Under the pieces are notes generated by a model. It had not been told where the DNA came from. It worked only from the letters and a program-made list of their open reading frames with translations, and did not search any database. A stretch of DNA of 64,000 nucleotides from Turbatrix aceti (Eukaryota > Nematoda > Chromadorea > Rhabditida > Panagrolaimidae): assembly GCA_963969345.1 (NCBI GenBank), contig OZ017767.1, positions 3,252,739 to 3,316,738 of the forward strand. The letters run 5' to 3'. The translations under genes were made by a program, and so were the position numbers. Below, in pieces: positions 1 to 11,739 of the stretch. Position 1 is the stretch's first letter, and the number at the start of each line of letters is the position of its first letter.

Positions 1-129
1 TCACCTCACCGGCTGGCGGGAAGAACAAGAACAATTGTCACGTTTACGGACACGCTTGGGAAAGAGACAGCCTCCGTCGTCTACGCTGCCGCCGCCTGCA
101 GCGCAAGCAGCACCACCCAGACAGACACA

Positions 130-182
130 AACAACTCGTCGTCGTCGTCGTTGTCGTCGTCGTCGGCGTTGTCGTCGCGCTC
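130..182. repeat. GTC/GTT triplet low-complexity tract
   Basis: The stretch is dominated by imperfect cgtcgt/tgtcgt triplets. It creates artificial serine-, arginine- or aspartate-rich open frames on both strands. It is a simple repeat and I do not read it as coding. Confidence 0.7.
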
Positions 183-1071
183 GGTTGTCGTCATCTCGCT
201 TGCTTTGCATTTTACCCCCAACATCACCGCCGCCACCGCCACCGCCGCCGCCGCCCCACCAGCCACCACTGGGCTGGCTGACGACTCACGAACGACTCAG
301 ACAACGCAGCCGCAACACCGCCGCCGGACCAACCAAGAAACACTGCACACCACCCAGCCACCAGCCACCAGCCAGCAGCCATACTTTGTAGTCAGACGAC
401 AACGACGACGACGACCCCCGTTCGTTCCCTCGTACATACATACAACGTCCGCGTGCGTGTGTCCTGTCCCTGGACAGGGGCAGAGCCGCCGTAGGGGATG
501 GAAGTGAATGCGGCGTGCCAGATAAACCCACTTGGCCGCAGGCGAGTGCCGTATCACGCAATGCTCCCTCCTATTTTTGAACTTTGACTGCACGGGGTTT
601 GCATCGATCAGGGATGGGCGTCTGGGTGTCGCCGGGGTTGGGGGAAGCCGCAGGGGGCCACCGACCCCCGCAGAAGACAAGGCCAACCGAGTTGTTGCAA
701 CTAGACAAATTAATCTTTTATGGCCAACGGCGGCGGTGGTGGCAGCAGCGTCGTGTCTAACTTAAATGGTGGTCGTTTGTGCATACACATTTGTGGCCCC
801 AACTGTGACGCTAGCTGACTTTTTATCTGTCTAGGGTCTAGGAAAAAGTCGTTTCGTCGTCTGTCGGCAGCGGCTGTCTTGTCTGGCCAAGCCAAGTTCC
901 TCTCTTGACCGACGGGACGAAACAACACGTAGACCAACCACATAGTGGGAATAGGAAGAAGAGAGGAGAAACGCCCCGAGGCACGCTAGCAAGCATGTGC
1001 ACTTCCGATGGTTGGGTGGCGCAGAATAGAGTTGCTATCACCTCAGCTCGACTCGTCAGGGCCGCAAACAA

Positions 1072-1083
1072 GTACATATAAGC
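1072..1083 (+). promoter_or_regulatory. Candidate TATA element (copy 1 of GTACATATAAGC)
   Basis: The 12-mer GTACATATAAGC contains a TATA-box-like core and recurs exactly at 2051. It is followed within about 60 bases by a run of TCAG units, which could serve as initiator-like sequence. No transcript or ORF can be assigned to it, so a promoter role is only suggested by the motif and the exact repeat. Confidence 0.25.
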
Positions 1084-2050
1084 GCGAACGACCGACCGGC
1101 TGGCTGGCTTTCTTGGTTATCGGGATTGTTTCCGTCAGTCAGTCAGTAAACGTCGCCGACCGCTGATAACGTAACGCCCGTGAAGAAGTCGTGCATGCAC
1201 GGCCAATTAGCGGGCGATAGTATGTACTGGAGTTTGAGTTTGTTTCTTCTTCTCCTGCTGCTGTTGTCAACAACGTGTAATAGTGCATAGTCAAAAAATG
1301 ACTCTGGTACTGTACTGGACTGTTGACGCCAGACGCGCGACGCTCTGGGGCTGCGCGAGTGGAACAAACCGTTCATCCGAGTTCTAGGAGAACATGACAT
1401 GTCTGTTCAACATTCTAATACATTCTGTTCGCGGTACAGAGGCGGCAATCATTGATTAAATACTTAAAAGTGCATTCCATGCTGGTAAACAAGGAGAAAA
1501 AATCAAATTGTCAACTCATGTCAGTCAGTCAATGACGGGACGAACCTTGGAAATCACGTAAAAAGTGCGTAAAATCTTCGAGCGCACCCCAGGGCCATTG
1601 GATTTCTATTTTTAGGTTTCTTGGGTTTGCCATTTTTAATTTTTTTTGATCGCAGATATCGTGCCAGAATTATTATATACAGAACGCAGATCACAAATCA
1701 TGCCTGAGGCGCGCAGGTTGTGTTCTTCGATTTACCCCAAAAAACCCTCAAAACGAGAAACGAGAAAAAAAGACAGATCAAATCACAAAAAATAGCGTGA
1801 ACAAGACAGAATTCACCCCTCTTTTTGGGCGTTTCATTTTTGTTTCGCAGCCGGGTGTTAGGCGGCTCGTTGACCTCGCCTGCAGCGGGCACAACAACCC
1901 TCGCAGAGCTGACCAGAACAGAACAGAACAGAGCACTGCACACGCCGCGTACAAGGCGCAGGAGGCGTCCTCCTTCCATCCTCCCATCATCATGATTATG
2001 TACTCTCCCCGCCGCCACTCAATAACAATAAACAGCCCAGGGCGCGACAG

Positions 2051-2062
2051 GTACATATAAGC
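2051..2062 (+). promoter_or_regulatory. Candidate TATA element (copy 2 of GTACATATAAGC)
   Basis: This is an exact second copy of the 12-mer found at 1072. It overlaps the start of a 10-bp-stem hairpin, so a transcript starting about 30 bases downstream would begin near the end of that hairpin. No associated gene is visible. Confidence 0.25.
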
Positions 2063-2087
2063 AAGACCATTCGGAAGTGGTCTTGCT
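2060..2087 (+). other. Perfect hairpin, 10-bp stem
   Basis: The arms AGCAAGACCA (2060-2069) and TGGTCTTGCT (2078-2087) are perfect reverse complements around the 8-base loop TTCGGAAG. The stem is too short for a standard microRNA precursor. It sits immediately after a TATA-like motif. Its function is unknown. Confidence 0.55.
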
Positions 2088-3843
2088 ACATCAGCAGAAC
2101 CGCTATCGTCCTTCTGGCGTGGCTAACAGGTCAACTTGACCCGGATTGGGGTTCTTTTGGAGTCTGATTTCGGTACAAAACGTAAAAATATGTATGTAGT
2201 TATCACGAGTTCATTTTCGAAAGTTGGGTGGTTATCAATATTTTTCGAAAACGGAAATTTAATAAATGTGATCTCAAAAAAAAAGAAAATTAATAGAAAA
2301 TAAGTGCCAAAAAAATTTGGTGTCAAAAGGAAGCGCAAAAAAGCACGGCAATTAGAAAAATTGTTATTGCCTATTTTTGCCGGCTAGACAGCCAAAAAAA
2401 ACAGCTGATGTCTGGATCGAAAATAAAAAAATGGCACTCAGAGAGATAATCATAGAGCAGCTTGTGCAATAATTTTCGGAAGTCCGAAAGAATAACAAAA
2501 ATTTTTGAAAAACACGGAAGAAATTGAAAAATTGAAAAACAAAAGACAACAAAATATTAAATAAATAAATAAATAAATATATTAAAGTACAAACACTTGT
2601 TAAAATAAATCATATTACAAGACAAAAAGTTGGCTACATGATGTGAAAAATCAATCGGATCCACCACATGTATCGGGCATGCATGCCTTCATCCAGCAAT
2701 CATCCGGGTCATTTGCGAAAAATGCTGCTGTCTGCAGGAAAATGATGAGAGCACCCTATCTCGTTCCTTCCCCCCTTGCAGGTCTGCATCTCTTCCGGTC
2801 CTCCCTTAGCCAGACAAACTCGGACAGGTGGCGGCGGCGGCGGTAGTGATGCAGGAAAAGAAAATCAGTCTGTCTGGGGGATAAATGGGTGGGGATTCAC
2901 ACATATTATGCAACACGCCACCGACCGCCGTCGAAGGACGATCTCGACGTAAAAACAAAACAATGCCCCTCTCAGACAGGATGTATGACGAATGTACATA
3001 CATATGTACGGAAAGACGATTGACTGCGTAGCCACCACCCCTGCCGGCAGGTATTTAGTGTACTAGACACCGGCTCACTCTTGCAAGAGAAAGAACACCA
3101 CCACTACCGCCAACAACGTCAACGTCAAACGAGAGAGGAGAGAGACAGGTAGCGAGTGGCGGCGGCGGCGGCGGTGGCTGCAGGAGAGAAACAACGCATC
3201 AACGATCACAGAGATCAGACACTGTGCGGCGGTGGTGGGGACGCGACCGACCGTTGAAGCACCAACCAGCCCTCCAGCAATCTTTGGGTGGGGTGGGAAG
3301 GTGTCTCAAGGACTTGTCGAAAAATAGTATATGTATTAGTCGAAGGGAAAAAAAAAGAGGGAAAGAAGTGAGCGACGTTGTTGTACATAGGCACGGCATC
3401 CAGCTGGTCGGGGACGTGGAAGTGGGCCGGAGGGCATGGGCAGGGTCAGAGCACACGGAAGAGAAGCTGCAGCATGGAATGCGACCCGTTTGTCTGCTTG
3501 CTCGTGCGAGAGTCTCGGGAAGAAGAAGAAGGCGAAGAAGGGGATGGATGGATGACACGCAAGCGACCGACGCAGGGGTAAAAAAAAAGAAATCACGCGG
3601 ACGGACAACAGAACAGTCTAGACTAGACAGACGACGTCGGTCGTATTTACTGGGTGGAATTGCAAATCAAAGCTGCTGGCTGCTGGCTGGCTCTGGGAAG
3701 GAGTAAGTGTTGAATGAATGAATAATGCAGGGTAAAAGCGCGCGCGCGCAATGTCTTTAAAGTCCCCCCGGGCCAGCTAGACCGGGTCTTTTGTCCTTTG
3801 TAGGGGTTGAAAATGCCGAAGGTCACGCAGGGGAGGAGACAGA

Positions 3844-3868
3844 ACTGCGAGGGTGGCACCCTCGCAGT
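3844..3868 (+). other. Perfect hairpin, 11-bp stem with 3-base loop
   Basis: The arms ACTGCGAGGGT (3844-3854) and ACCCTCGCAGT (3858-3868) are perfect reverse complements separated only by GGC. The stem is GC-rich and would be stable as DNA cruciform or RNA. No gene is recognisable around it. Confidence 0.6.
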
Positions 3869-4989
3869 GGTCAGGACAGGGCAACGTGCACTGGATCTGC
3901 ACCACTGGAGGAAGGTGTGCAGGGGAGGGGGAGGGAGCACCAAGCCAGCCAGCTCCCCTCCTTCCCGCAGGCAGGCCAGAGCCCACCCGAATTAGCACAG
4001 ACAGTCAATCAAGCGCAGAGCACCAGTATATACCCGTCGGCGGAGTACGCAGACATGCACAAACGGACGCGACCAGAACGAGACAACAAAACACCCCCCC
4101 CCCTCCTTTCTACGACAGACAGAAACGACAGCGACCGACAACGCCAGCGGCGACGGAGACGACGGACGGTGTGAGGATGTCCCAAAAAAAGAAGCAAGGC
4201 GGTGGTGGAGGCGACAACAACACACCGCACTCGATCGCTTTCTAAATACTTTTTCTTCTTCTTCTACTTCGCCTTCGCCTTCGTTGTCTTCTACAACCGG
4301 CTGTCAGTAGTCAGATCGAACAAAAAAGGAAAAAGCAAACGCGGGCGTGATATATAATAGAAGACGTCGTTTCGATGTCGATCGGACGAAGCATAACACA
4401 GAGTTGAGAGAATTCCCGACCACGTCCACGTCCACGGCTCCCGGACACTTGATGGATGTTCACCGCCGCTGCGCCAGCGTCTGATCTATATTTTACTCTA
4501 CGAAGAAACGAAAAAAAAGAGTTAGCAAACGTGCACGTGTCCGTTTCCGCGTGCACGTTTGGTTTGGTTTGCGCTTTGGTTTGTTCCTCGTTTTTTCGTT
4601 TTTTTTAGGAGGATCCAGCACGGGTGCACGCTAGCTAGCGCCCCAAGAGACAGACCTCGAGACAGACTTTGTCTCACGTCAGCTGAGATAGCGCAGACTT
4701 TGAAACAAAGCAGGTGGAACGGTGCCGAGGTGGAACGAACGCCGCCGCCGGCATCTGGTATGTTTGTACCGATGCCATCGACTTCCACCCCCTAAAGACC
4801 ATTTGACCAGACACCCCACCCCTCTTTTTTTCTGTCAAAGGTCAGAAAAAAAAACAAAATAAATGCGTCACTCGGCATGCTTCCAAAAATTCTTTTAAAA
4901 ATGAAATTCGATGCAGTCATTGTTTTTTTTTTCCATTCCGGGGGAACTCGACGAGAAAAAAAGCGTTACGCGGAGAATAAATAAACCGC

Positions 4990-5030
4990 TGCTGATGCTG
5001 ATGCTGATGCTGATGCTGATGCTGATGCTG
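4990..5030. repeat. (GATGCT)n hexanucleotide microsatellite
   Basis: About six consecutive near-perfect copies of ctgatg/gatgct are visible. They generate a leucine-methionine open frame on one strand and a serine-isoleucine frame on the other, both artefacts. Confidence 0.9.
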
Positions 5031-6599
5031 TTGTTATTGGTTGTCTGTGCAAGCTGGCCTAGAGAAGTCTGCGTGGCCCTCTTTTGTCGGAGAGAGGAAG
5101 AAGAAATAAAAACGAGCGAACGAAAAAAAAAAAACGTGTGAGCACGTGAGCGTGAGCCAAACCGATTTTGAGGCAGACTTGACGGACGGCTGACTGACAG
5201 ACTGACTGGGTTGATGCACAAATATGTAAACAAGAAAAAAATCTGTTATGGTCGTTCTATGTACATGCATGTTTGACGGGTGATTGGAAAATTTTATTTT
5301 GGAAGAAAAAAAAACAAGCAAACAACACGCCCATATTTATTTATCAGTTGACTTTGCCCGCTCTGGATTTTAGTACAGGAATTTTGCAGACCCCAGAAAA
5401 TGACTTCCGCAAACCCCAAAAATTGTCATCGTAAAAAAATCACATTTTCCACTTCCCAAAGATTTTTAGAACCCCGAAAACGGCAGAAAAACGATTTTTC
5501 TGTTCAAAAAATCTAAAAAAAGCACTTTTAAAGCAATGCTTCCTTTTCCGGTGCCTGTTTAAAAACGCTAACGCTAAACCGTGTCTTAACCAAAATCTAC
5601 AGTATACCCAGACTAGGCTTACGGAAAAAAATAGATTAACAGTGCAATCATAGAACAAAAAACCAGACGTCAGGAGGGGTCTAAATTATTTATAAAAATC
5701 CCCATCGGAATGAACTGCGCGTTGATCTACCTGAACTCTGATCTGATCCCCGACTCGTTGACCTTTAACGGTGACATTTTACACCAAATCCCCAGACAAA
5801 GGGGGAAAAAAGGGGCGCGAAAGGAAGCATCGTGGTGGGTGGTGGAGAGCGCCAAGAAGTGTGCCCTGTCATTCATCTGGGCTGGTGACGAAGAGGAAGT
5901 TGTGTTGCAGACAAAAATAAGAAGACCATGTGTTGTGACGGAAGTCTGATCATCTTCTGCTTATCCCCCGTCTTGGATTATGGTAAAAAAGGGACCAGAC
6001 AATTTGTGAATTGTGAATTGTGTCAGACGTGACAAAAAAAGGAAAGAAAAAAAAAGATAGCAGATGGCGTTTTTGGCATCCAGACACTTACAAAAACTGT
6101 TTCATGGCATTAAAAAAATCGAGTGTTGTTGAAAAAATAGGCCTAATGTTTCCTATCCCCTGGGTCCTGGGTCGTCTTCAAAAGAAAGGCGGTCTAGCAT
6201 TCAGTCAAACTATTTTAAACAAATGAAAAAAATCTAAAAATGGAACGAGTCATAAAAGAACGTCCTAAATGACGTTTTTTTCTATTATAATTTTTTTTCA
6301 TGCATCAAAAATGTCGATTTCACTAGGAAACTGCGATTCTGGGGTCAGGGAACACGACCTGGGGGTCCTGAATTTGGGAGAGCGGGGTGGACCTCGTCGG
6401 CACTCTACCGTAACCGAAACCATAAAATGATCAATTCGAAGCGTTCGAAATTTTTAGAAAACTTTCAGATGCAAGAGTCAGACTGATAATGACTCCATCG
6501 TTTTTTGCCATTCAGTCACAAGTCCAAACATTTTTTGGCACAACATAAAAAATTCATTACAAAACTTTTTTTTGCCTCCTGATGCCGAAATAATACATA

Positions 6600-8465
6600 G
6601 AGCCAGACGGCAGTCAGGCAGCCGGTGGACCGTCTGGGTTTCTCATTGTTTCCCGGTGGTCACGAGGAGGTCTGGTCTGTCTGACGCCCCGGGGGACTTG
6701 AATGGGACTTATGCTAGCGTGTGGTGAGGTCCTCACGAATCATCAAAAGCTAAACAAGACAGGAGAGAAAACAGCGTGAGAGTGAGAGACGAGAAAAAAA
6801 AGTGAATGAAATTTTTTTTTTTTTTTTTTAGAGATCTGCGGAGGCTGGCTGAGGGGGTGCTTTGATGTGAAACCGTTTCCGCAGCCCAGCAAGCCAGACA
6901 GACGACTCCCGCGAGAACTAGCAGGAAAAAATATAAAATTTGTGTTTTTTTTGTTGTGTCTCGTGTCGTGCATCCATTATCGAAGGGAGAAAGAGAGAAA
7001 GAGAGAGAGAGCACTCCGACCAGTCCATCGGTGGCCCCAGGCAGGCCTAGCAGGGCTGTTGGTTTCCGGAAGGGCCCGTTGGGCCGGCCACGCCCAGTCT
7101 GGCCTGGGACGCTCAACACCCAACATTGCCTGCCACGTCCACTTGAGCTGGCCACGGCCGTGGTCGTTGCACCGACAGTAGCCCCCAGCCGGCAGCCGGC
7201 GGCCAGACAGGCAGCCTGAGACGGTCATCTGACGCGCCAGCCAGTCTGGCAGACACATGGGCCACTGGCACCCGGGAATAGGGGGGTTGTAATCCATCCC
7301 GGCAACTGCGGCAGCGGTCGTACGGCGGCGAATTAGTCGCAAGAAAGAACAACGAAAAATTCATTGCACACAGCAGACAATGATGCTGATGGCGGTGGTT
7401 GACGAAAAAGGAGAAAAGGGAACCGGATAAAAGTGTCAGATGAGAAAAACAAGAGGCCGTGATGAGTACGCGAAGAAGAAGAATCATCCCGGTCGTCGTC
7501 GTCTGTCTGGTAGACAGACGTTCACCGCTCCCCGCTCCCCGCTCACCGTGTCACGGGTCGCCGCCGGCGGAGAGGGGGGGGGGGTTTGTCTGGGTCAACA
7601 GACCGGCAGACAGGAACACAGACCAGAGCAATTTTGAGTCGGCATATGCCCTCAGCCTTCAGCATTCAGCCTGCAGACAGACCCAGACAGAGGCGATCCG
7701 CAGAAAAAAAAATAACTGCAAAGGGGAATGTTTTGTTTTTTTTGGAAAAAATAGCTTTGACGTATGTACCCGCCGAAAAAAAACTGTGGCGCTGAAAAAA
7801 TGAATGGCATCATCGAAGCAACGCCCAGACAGACAACTTGTTTAATTAGACAAAAAAATGACGTAATTATTATTGTTAGCGTCCGTCGTTTGTTCGGACG
7901 CTTGAATTTTTCCGGTGTGCTGAAGGACAAAAAAGGAAAAATTTATTTATGACCAACAGACCGTGCCTTATTTTATTCATTTGTCTGGGTACACAGATAA
8001 CAGAGTTATCTTGCAATAACGCCTTTCTTCGCTTCGTGTTCGTAGAATTAATCGAGCAGGCGCAAGAAGGCGTTGTTGGCCGGCAGACATGCAATTCAAT
8101 GAACTATCAATTCTTAATTTTCATGTATTTAATTCAATTGCTCTATGACCAACGCCAATTGCATTCCAAACACACACACCTGGTTGTCCTAGGAAATGGG
8201 CCTGAGACAACAAGAGGGCACATGTTTCATGTTGCCAGTCAATCATTTTTTCATTTCTCGGGCCATGTTTTTTTCCAGACAAAAAAAACAACATGTCTGA
8301 CACAATAACCCTAGCCCAGCCAGACAAACATGTCGGACGACTGATCCTGATCTTATGCATAATACAAAGTCACGTTGTACGAGATTTTTCGATTTATCGA
8401 CGCCGACCGTCAACACGGACACAGACTACGTCTTCGGACTTGATTTTATCCGCCAGACGAAGGTG
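6600..8465. other. CAGAC/GTCTG-dense block
   Basis: About thirty CAGAC or GTCTG pentamers can be counted by eye, often doubled (cagacagac) or in opposing orientation, for example around 7505-7525, 7595-7630 and 7675-7690. Roughly four would be expected by chance in this length. CAGAC/GTCTG is the core SMAD-binding element in animals, so an enhancer is possible, but a simple-sequence origin is equally possible. No exon is supported here. Confidence 0.35.
6812..6829. repeat. Poly(T) tract
   Basis: There are 18 uninterrupted T residues. It marks low-complexity sequence and creates a false lysine-rich frame on the minus strand. Confidence 0.9.
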
Positions 8466-10759
8466 AAATTCGAAATGACGTTTACTGAAAACAATTTCAA
8501 CGTAAAGAATAAAAATTCTTTCGTTTGTGTGAAGTAATATTTATTTTTCAAAAAAATTACATTTTCCAAAAAAGGTAATATTTTTTCGGTCGAAATTTGA
8601 GTCACTAAATATTGAAGAAAAACAAGAAATTATAATAAATATTTTTTTCTCACAAACGTATGAAAGCGCTATAAAAGTTGTAGAAACTTTTCAAACGGTA
8701 TTTAAAAAAATTAAAAAAAGTACTAAAACAATTTATTACTTTTTTTTTAAATTTTTATAAATTTTGTAAATATTTTTGCGTACAAAATAATTTTTTAGTT
8801 ATAATAATTTGCTGATTCATTTTCTGGCCGAAGAATCAAAAGTTGCATCTGATAAGAAATTTTTTTCATCCACCCAAAAAAAACTTGCATAACCAAGTAT
8901 TTTTGCAGACACTTGTTTGCTGATCAGCCCTAAGGCCTTTGCAAAAAATTGTCCATAAAAAAGTTGTTTTGACGACTGCCAAAAAAAACAGAGAAGGAGA
9001 GACCTATTTATTTACTAAATGCATTTTCCCTCCTCGTTTTTTTCCTCTTCGTAGCCAGAAAAGTGTATGTAGCAGACATTTTTTATGCGTCTGGAAAAGT
9101 CCGTCGCCAAGGACGTCTGCTCCCCCTCAATCACTTGAGATTCTACATCTTTGAACGCTTTGGGTTGTTTACGTTCGTTTGTTCGTTTGTTCGTTGGGCG
9201 ATGCCATTTCAAGTGGTGTCTGGGGCGCAGGGAGGGGTGGGGCGATCGTACGCACCTGCCTCGGGCAAAAAAAAGTCAAATGCAAAGCATAAACAATTCT
9301 TAAAAATAAAAAAAATGCCTGCGAGTTGATTTTGACCCGATTGATTGATCAGGTCGAAACAATTAATTAAATTTATTTGATTAATTACGGACGCCCTTCG
9401 TTCTCGAATTGACGTTCAACGTTCAAAAAAAAACAACTGGGTTCGAGTTGTGCTCAATTATGCATCTATTTTTGTCCGAATGCCTGAGGCAAAACAGCCC
9501 AGCCCAGCAAAAAAATTTTCTAAACAAATTTTTTGACAATACATACGATTTATTTTTCAAAGTGTACGGTAAAAAACGGACCCTGAATTTTTGTCTGGAA
9601 ATTTTTTTAAAGTAGCCAGCCGCATCCATTTTGCAATGAGCAAAAAACAAAAATTTCCTGTCGACCGCCATCGCCGAAATAAATGTGTCTGACTCATTTT
9701 TATCACCTGTCTGATGGCTTTTTTTTCACATTCTCAGACAAAAGTGTCTGGATTTGTAATGTGAGCGAGCAACTGCAAAAACGCAGACGAAAACTTTTTT
9801 TTGTGTAAAAAAAGTTATCGTCGAACTTTTTTATGCCACCGTAAAACTTTACACTAACCCCAAAAAAATGTTTTTGTTCACTGATCCGACCAAAGACAGG
9901 AGTCATTACTCACTAATATGTTTCAAGAAATAAACCCCCATTCGTACTCGTACTCAGAAGCTTTCATAATCCATTCCCACATTGCATTCTGCTTTTTGGA
10001 AATCAAAAGACGTTCAAAAATCAAACACCGAAGATTTCGGAAAAAAAAGTGCCAGCTGCGGTCCAGTCCGTCTGGGCGGAAGCTGGGTGAACAAATTACA
10101 CGTGCTGCTGCAGGGCTTCCTCATGTGCCAGGCGCTGTCGGCGTCGAGAATAGTTTAGCGCCCCTAATACGTGCCGTGCATGCCGTCGACGGTGGCGACG
10201 GAAGACACTCGTCACTATGTATAGTCCGGCTAATTTTTTAATTCAATTTCACGCAACGCCGTCCGCCAGACATGCTAAAATACACGTCAGCATTCGTTCG
10301 ACGGCCTCAACTATTTTTTTTTACGATCTGTGTCCAAGCACGGTCACCGGTCATAGTAGTGAAAGTTACGGTCACATTTAAATTTTTTTCTTCCAAGGCC
10401 ATGTGACTGACTGACTGACTGTTGTGACACCACCCAAAAAAATTCAAATCGAAGAGTAGTCATCGGTCCGTCGATCAGGTGCATAAAAAAGTGACTCATG
10501 GTCCTGCGCTGTCCGGGAGCCCTTGTTTGTGCATGCACGCATGCAAGACAAAAATGAACCCGGGAGAAAAATGTCAACAAAACAGAGAGTTAATCACTGT
10601 CGCAATTCTGCATGCCAGACAACAATCAACCGACAGTCGTCTGTCAGACGACCAAAAAGTCGGGGGACGGACAATAATACATACTAAACGTTTATTTATG
10701 TCTTTTTTTATTATACATATTACTTCGATTTAGAACTTGTATACAACCACAGAATCTGA

Positions 10760-11630
10760 CAAATATATTTTATTTTTGTCTGCTCCATGGAGCCATCGTA
10801 ATTTTACATGTGTGATTTATTGTATAATAGCAGACGTGAAATTTTTTTTTCAAAATCAAAGAATTCAGACAAGTTGGAATTTCCAAATTTAATCATAGCA
10901 AACGGAACGTCAATTACTCCAAATGACGCCATAAATCGTCCTAACCGATCAAAAATCGCACTTTCTCCCCAGAAATCAACGTCTAACAAAAAGAAGCAAT
11001 TTTATTACATCTACATAATATTTTTTTTTGAATTCGTCAATCGTTGTCAAACGAAAAAGTTGGGGGACGTAAACGCTTATGTATTTTTTTCCCATTTCAA
11101 ACTTGTCTACAATTACAGCTCCTGACGAAATAATTTTTGTCTGGAGACATCGAAATTTTCTATGATTTATCGTAGCTTCAGGATGTGGATAAAAAATTCT
11201 GGGGTTTCATAAAAATTTGAGCACCTTCAGCTCAGTCAAAGTTCTCAATTTTAACCGGTGGAAACGTCAAATGACGCCATAAATCGTCCCGCCTAATTTT
11301 TTTTCGAATCTGCGCACCGTTATAAACCATCTATCTACCTGTCAGAGAAAGTAAACGTTCACTGAGCCTGACGAAATAATTTTTGTTTGGAAACATCGTA
11401 TTTTTTTTGTGATTAATCGTAGCTCCCAAACGTACAAAAAAATTTTTCCAGATTTTTTTCATTTCAAACAATTCTGAAAATCGTCAGACAAATTAAAATT
11501 CCAATTTGAATGCAAACTGCGCCATAAATCGTCCTAACCGACCAAAAATCGAACTTTCACCCCGAAAAGCCAAATTTATTACGCCTAATACTTTTTTTCG
11601 AACTCGCACACCGTTACAAACACAACCCCA
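10760..11630. repeat. Degenerate tandem repeat, three copies of ~250-350 bp
   Basis: Three successive blocks share the same ordered landmarks. One is a segment reading roughly GCCATAAATCGTCC at 10928, 11275 and 11520. A second is CTGACGAAATAATTTTTGT at about 11122 and 11368. A third is a 'catcgta..gat(t)tatcgtag' segment near the start of each unit. The copies have diverged by substitutions and small indels and no long ORF runs through them. The array ends just before the 3' end of the DPAGT1 gene. I do not recognise it as a known transposon family. Confidence 0.6.
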
Positions 11631-11739
11631 AGAAACAAGAAAAAAGTGGGATAACAACGTAAAATAAATAAAATTAAATCAAAAAACAGCGAAGGTTACA
11701 AAAATTGTAAAAGCCCATCAGAATTCCCCGCAAAAAGTT

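Larger units (their letters stand above)
1..11700. other. Long gene-poor region, no supported coding gene
   Basis: I see no ORF with family similarity or a plausible exon chain on either strand. The open frames are compositional: they run through GTC/GAC and GGC triplet runs, A or T homopolymers, or CT-rich tracts. The first ~5 kb alternates GC-rich blocks with TATA-like motifs and resembles promoter or regulatory DNA. 5.2-10.7 kb is more AT-rich with scattered CAGAC/GTCTG-rich patches. It could be flanking or intronic sequence of a gene beyond the left edge. Specific structures are listed separately. Confidence 0.6.

Noticed and set aside
35..690. Arginine/proline/serine-rich frames at the left edge
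   Set aside because: They are overlapping frames in several phases produced by triplet repeats and GC-rich composition.
3661..3695. microRNA miR-2-family-like sequence (tcaaagctgctggctg)
   Set aside because: The match to the family is imperfect in the core and no long hairpin precursor can be drawn around it.
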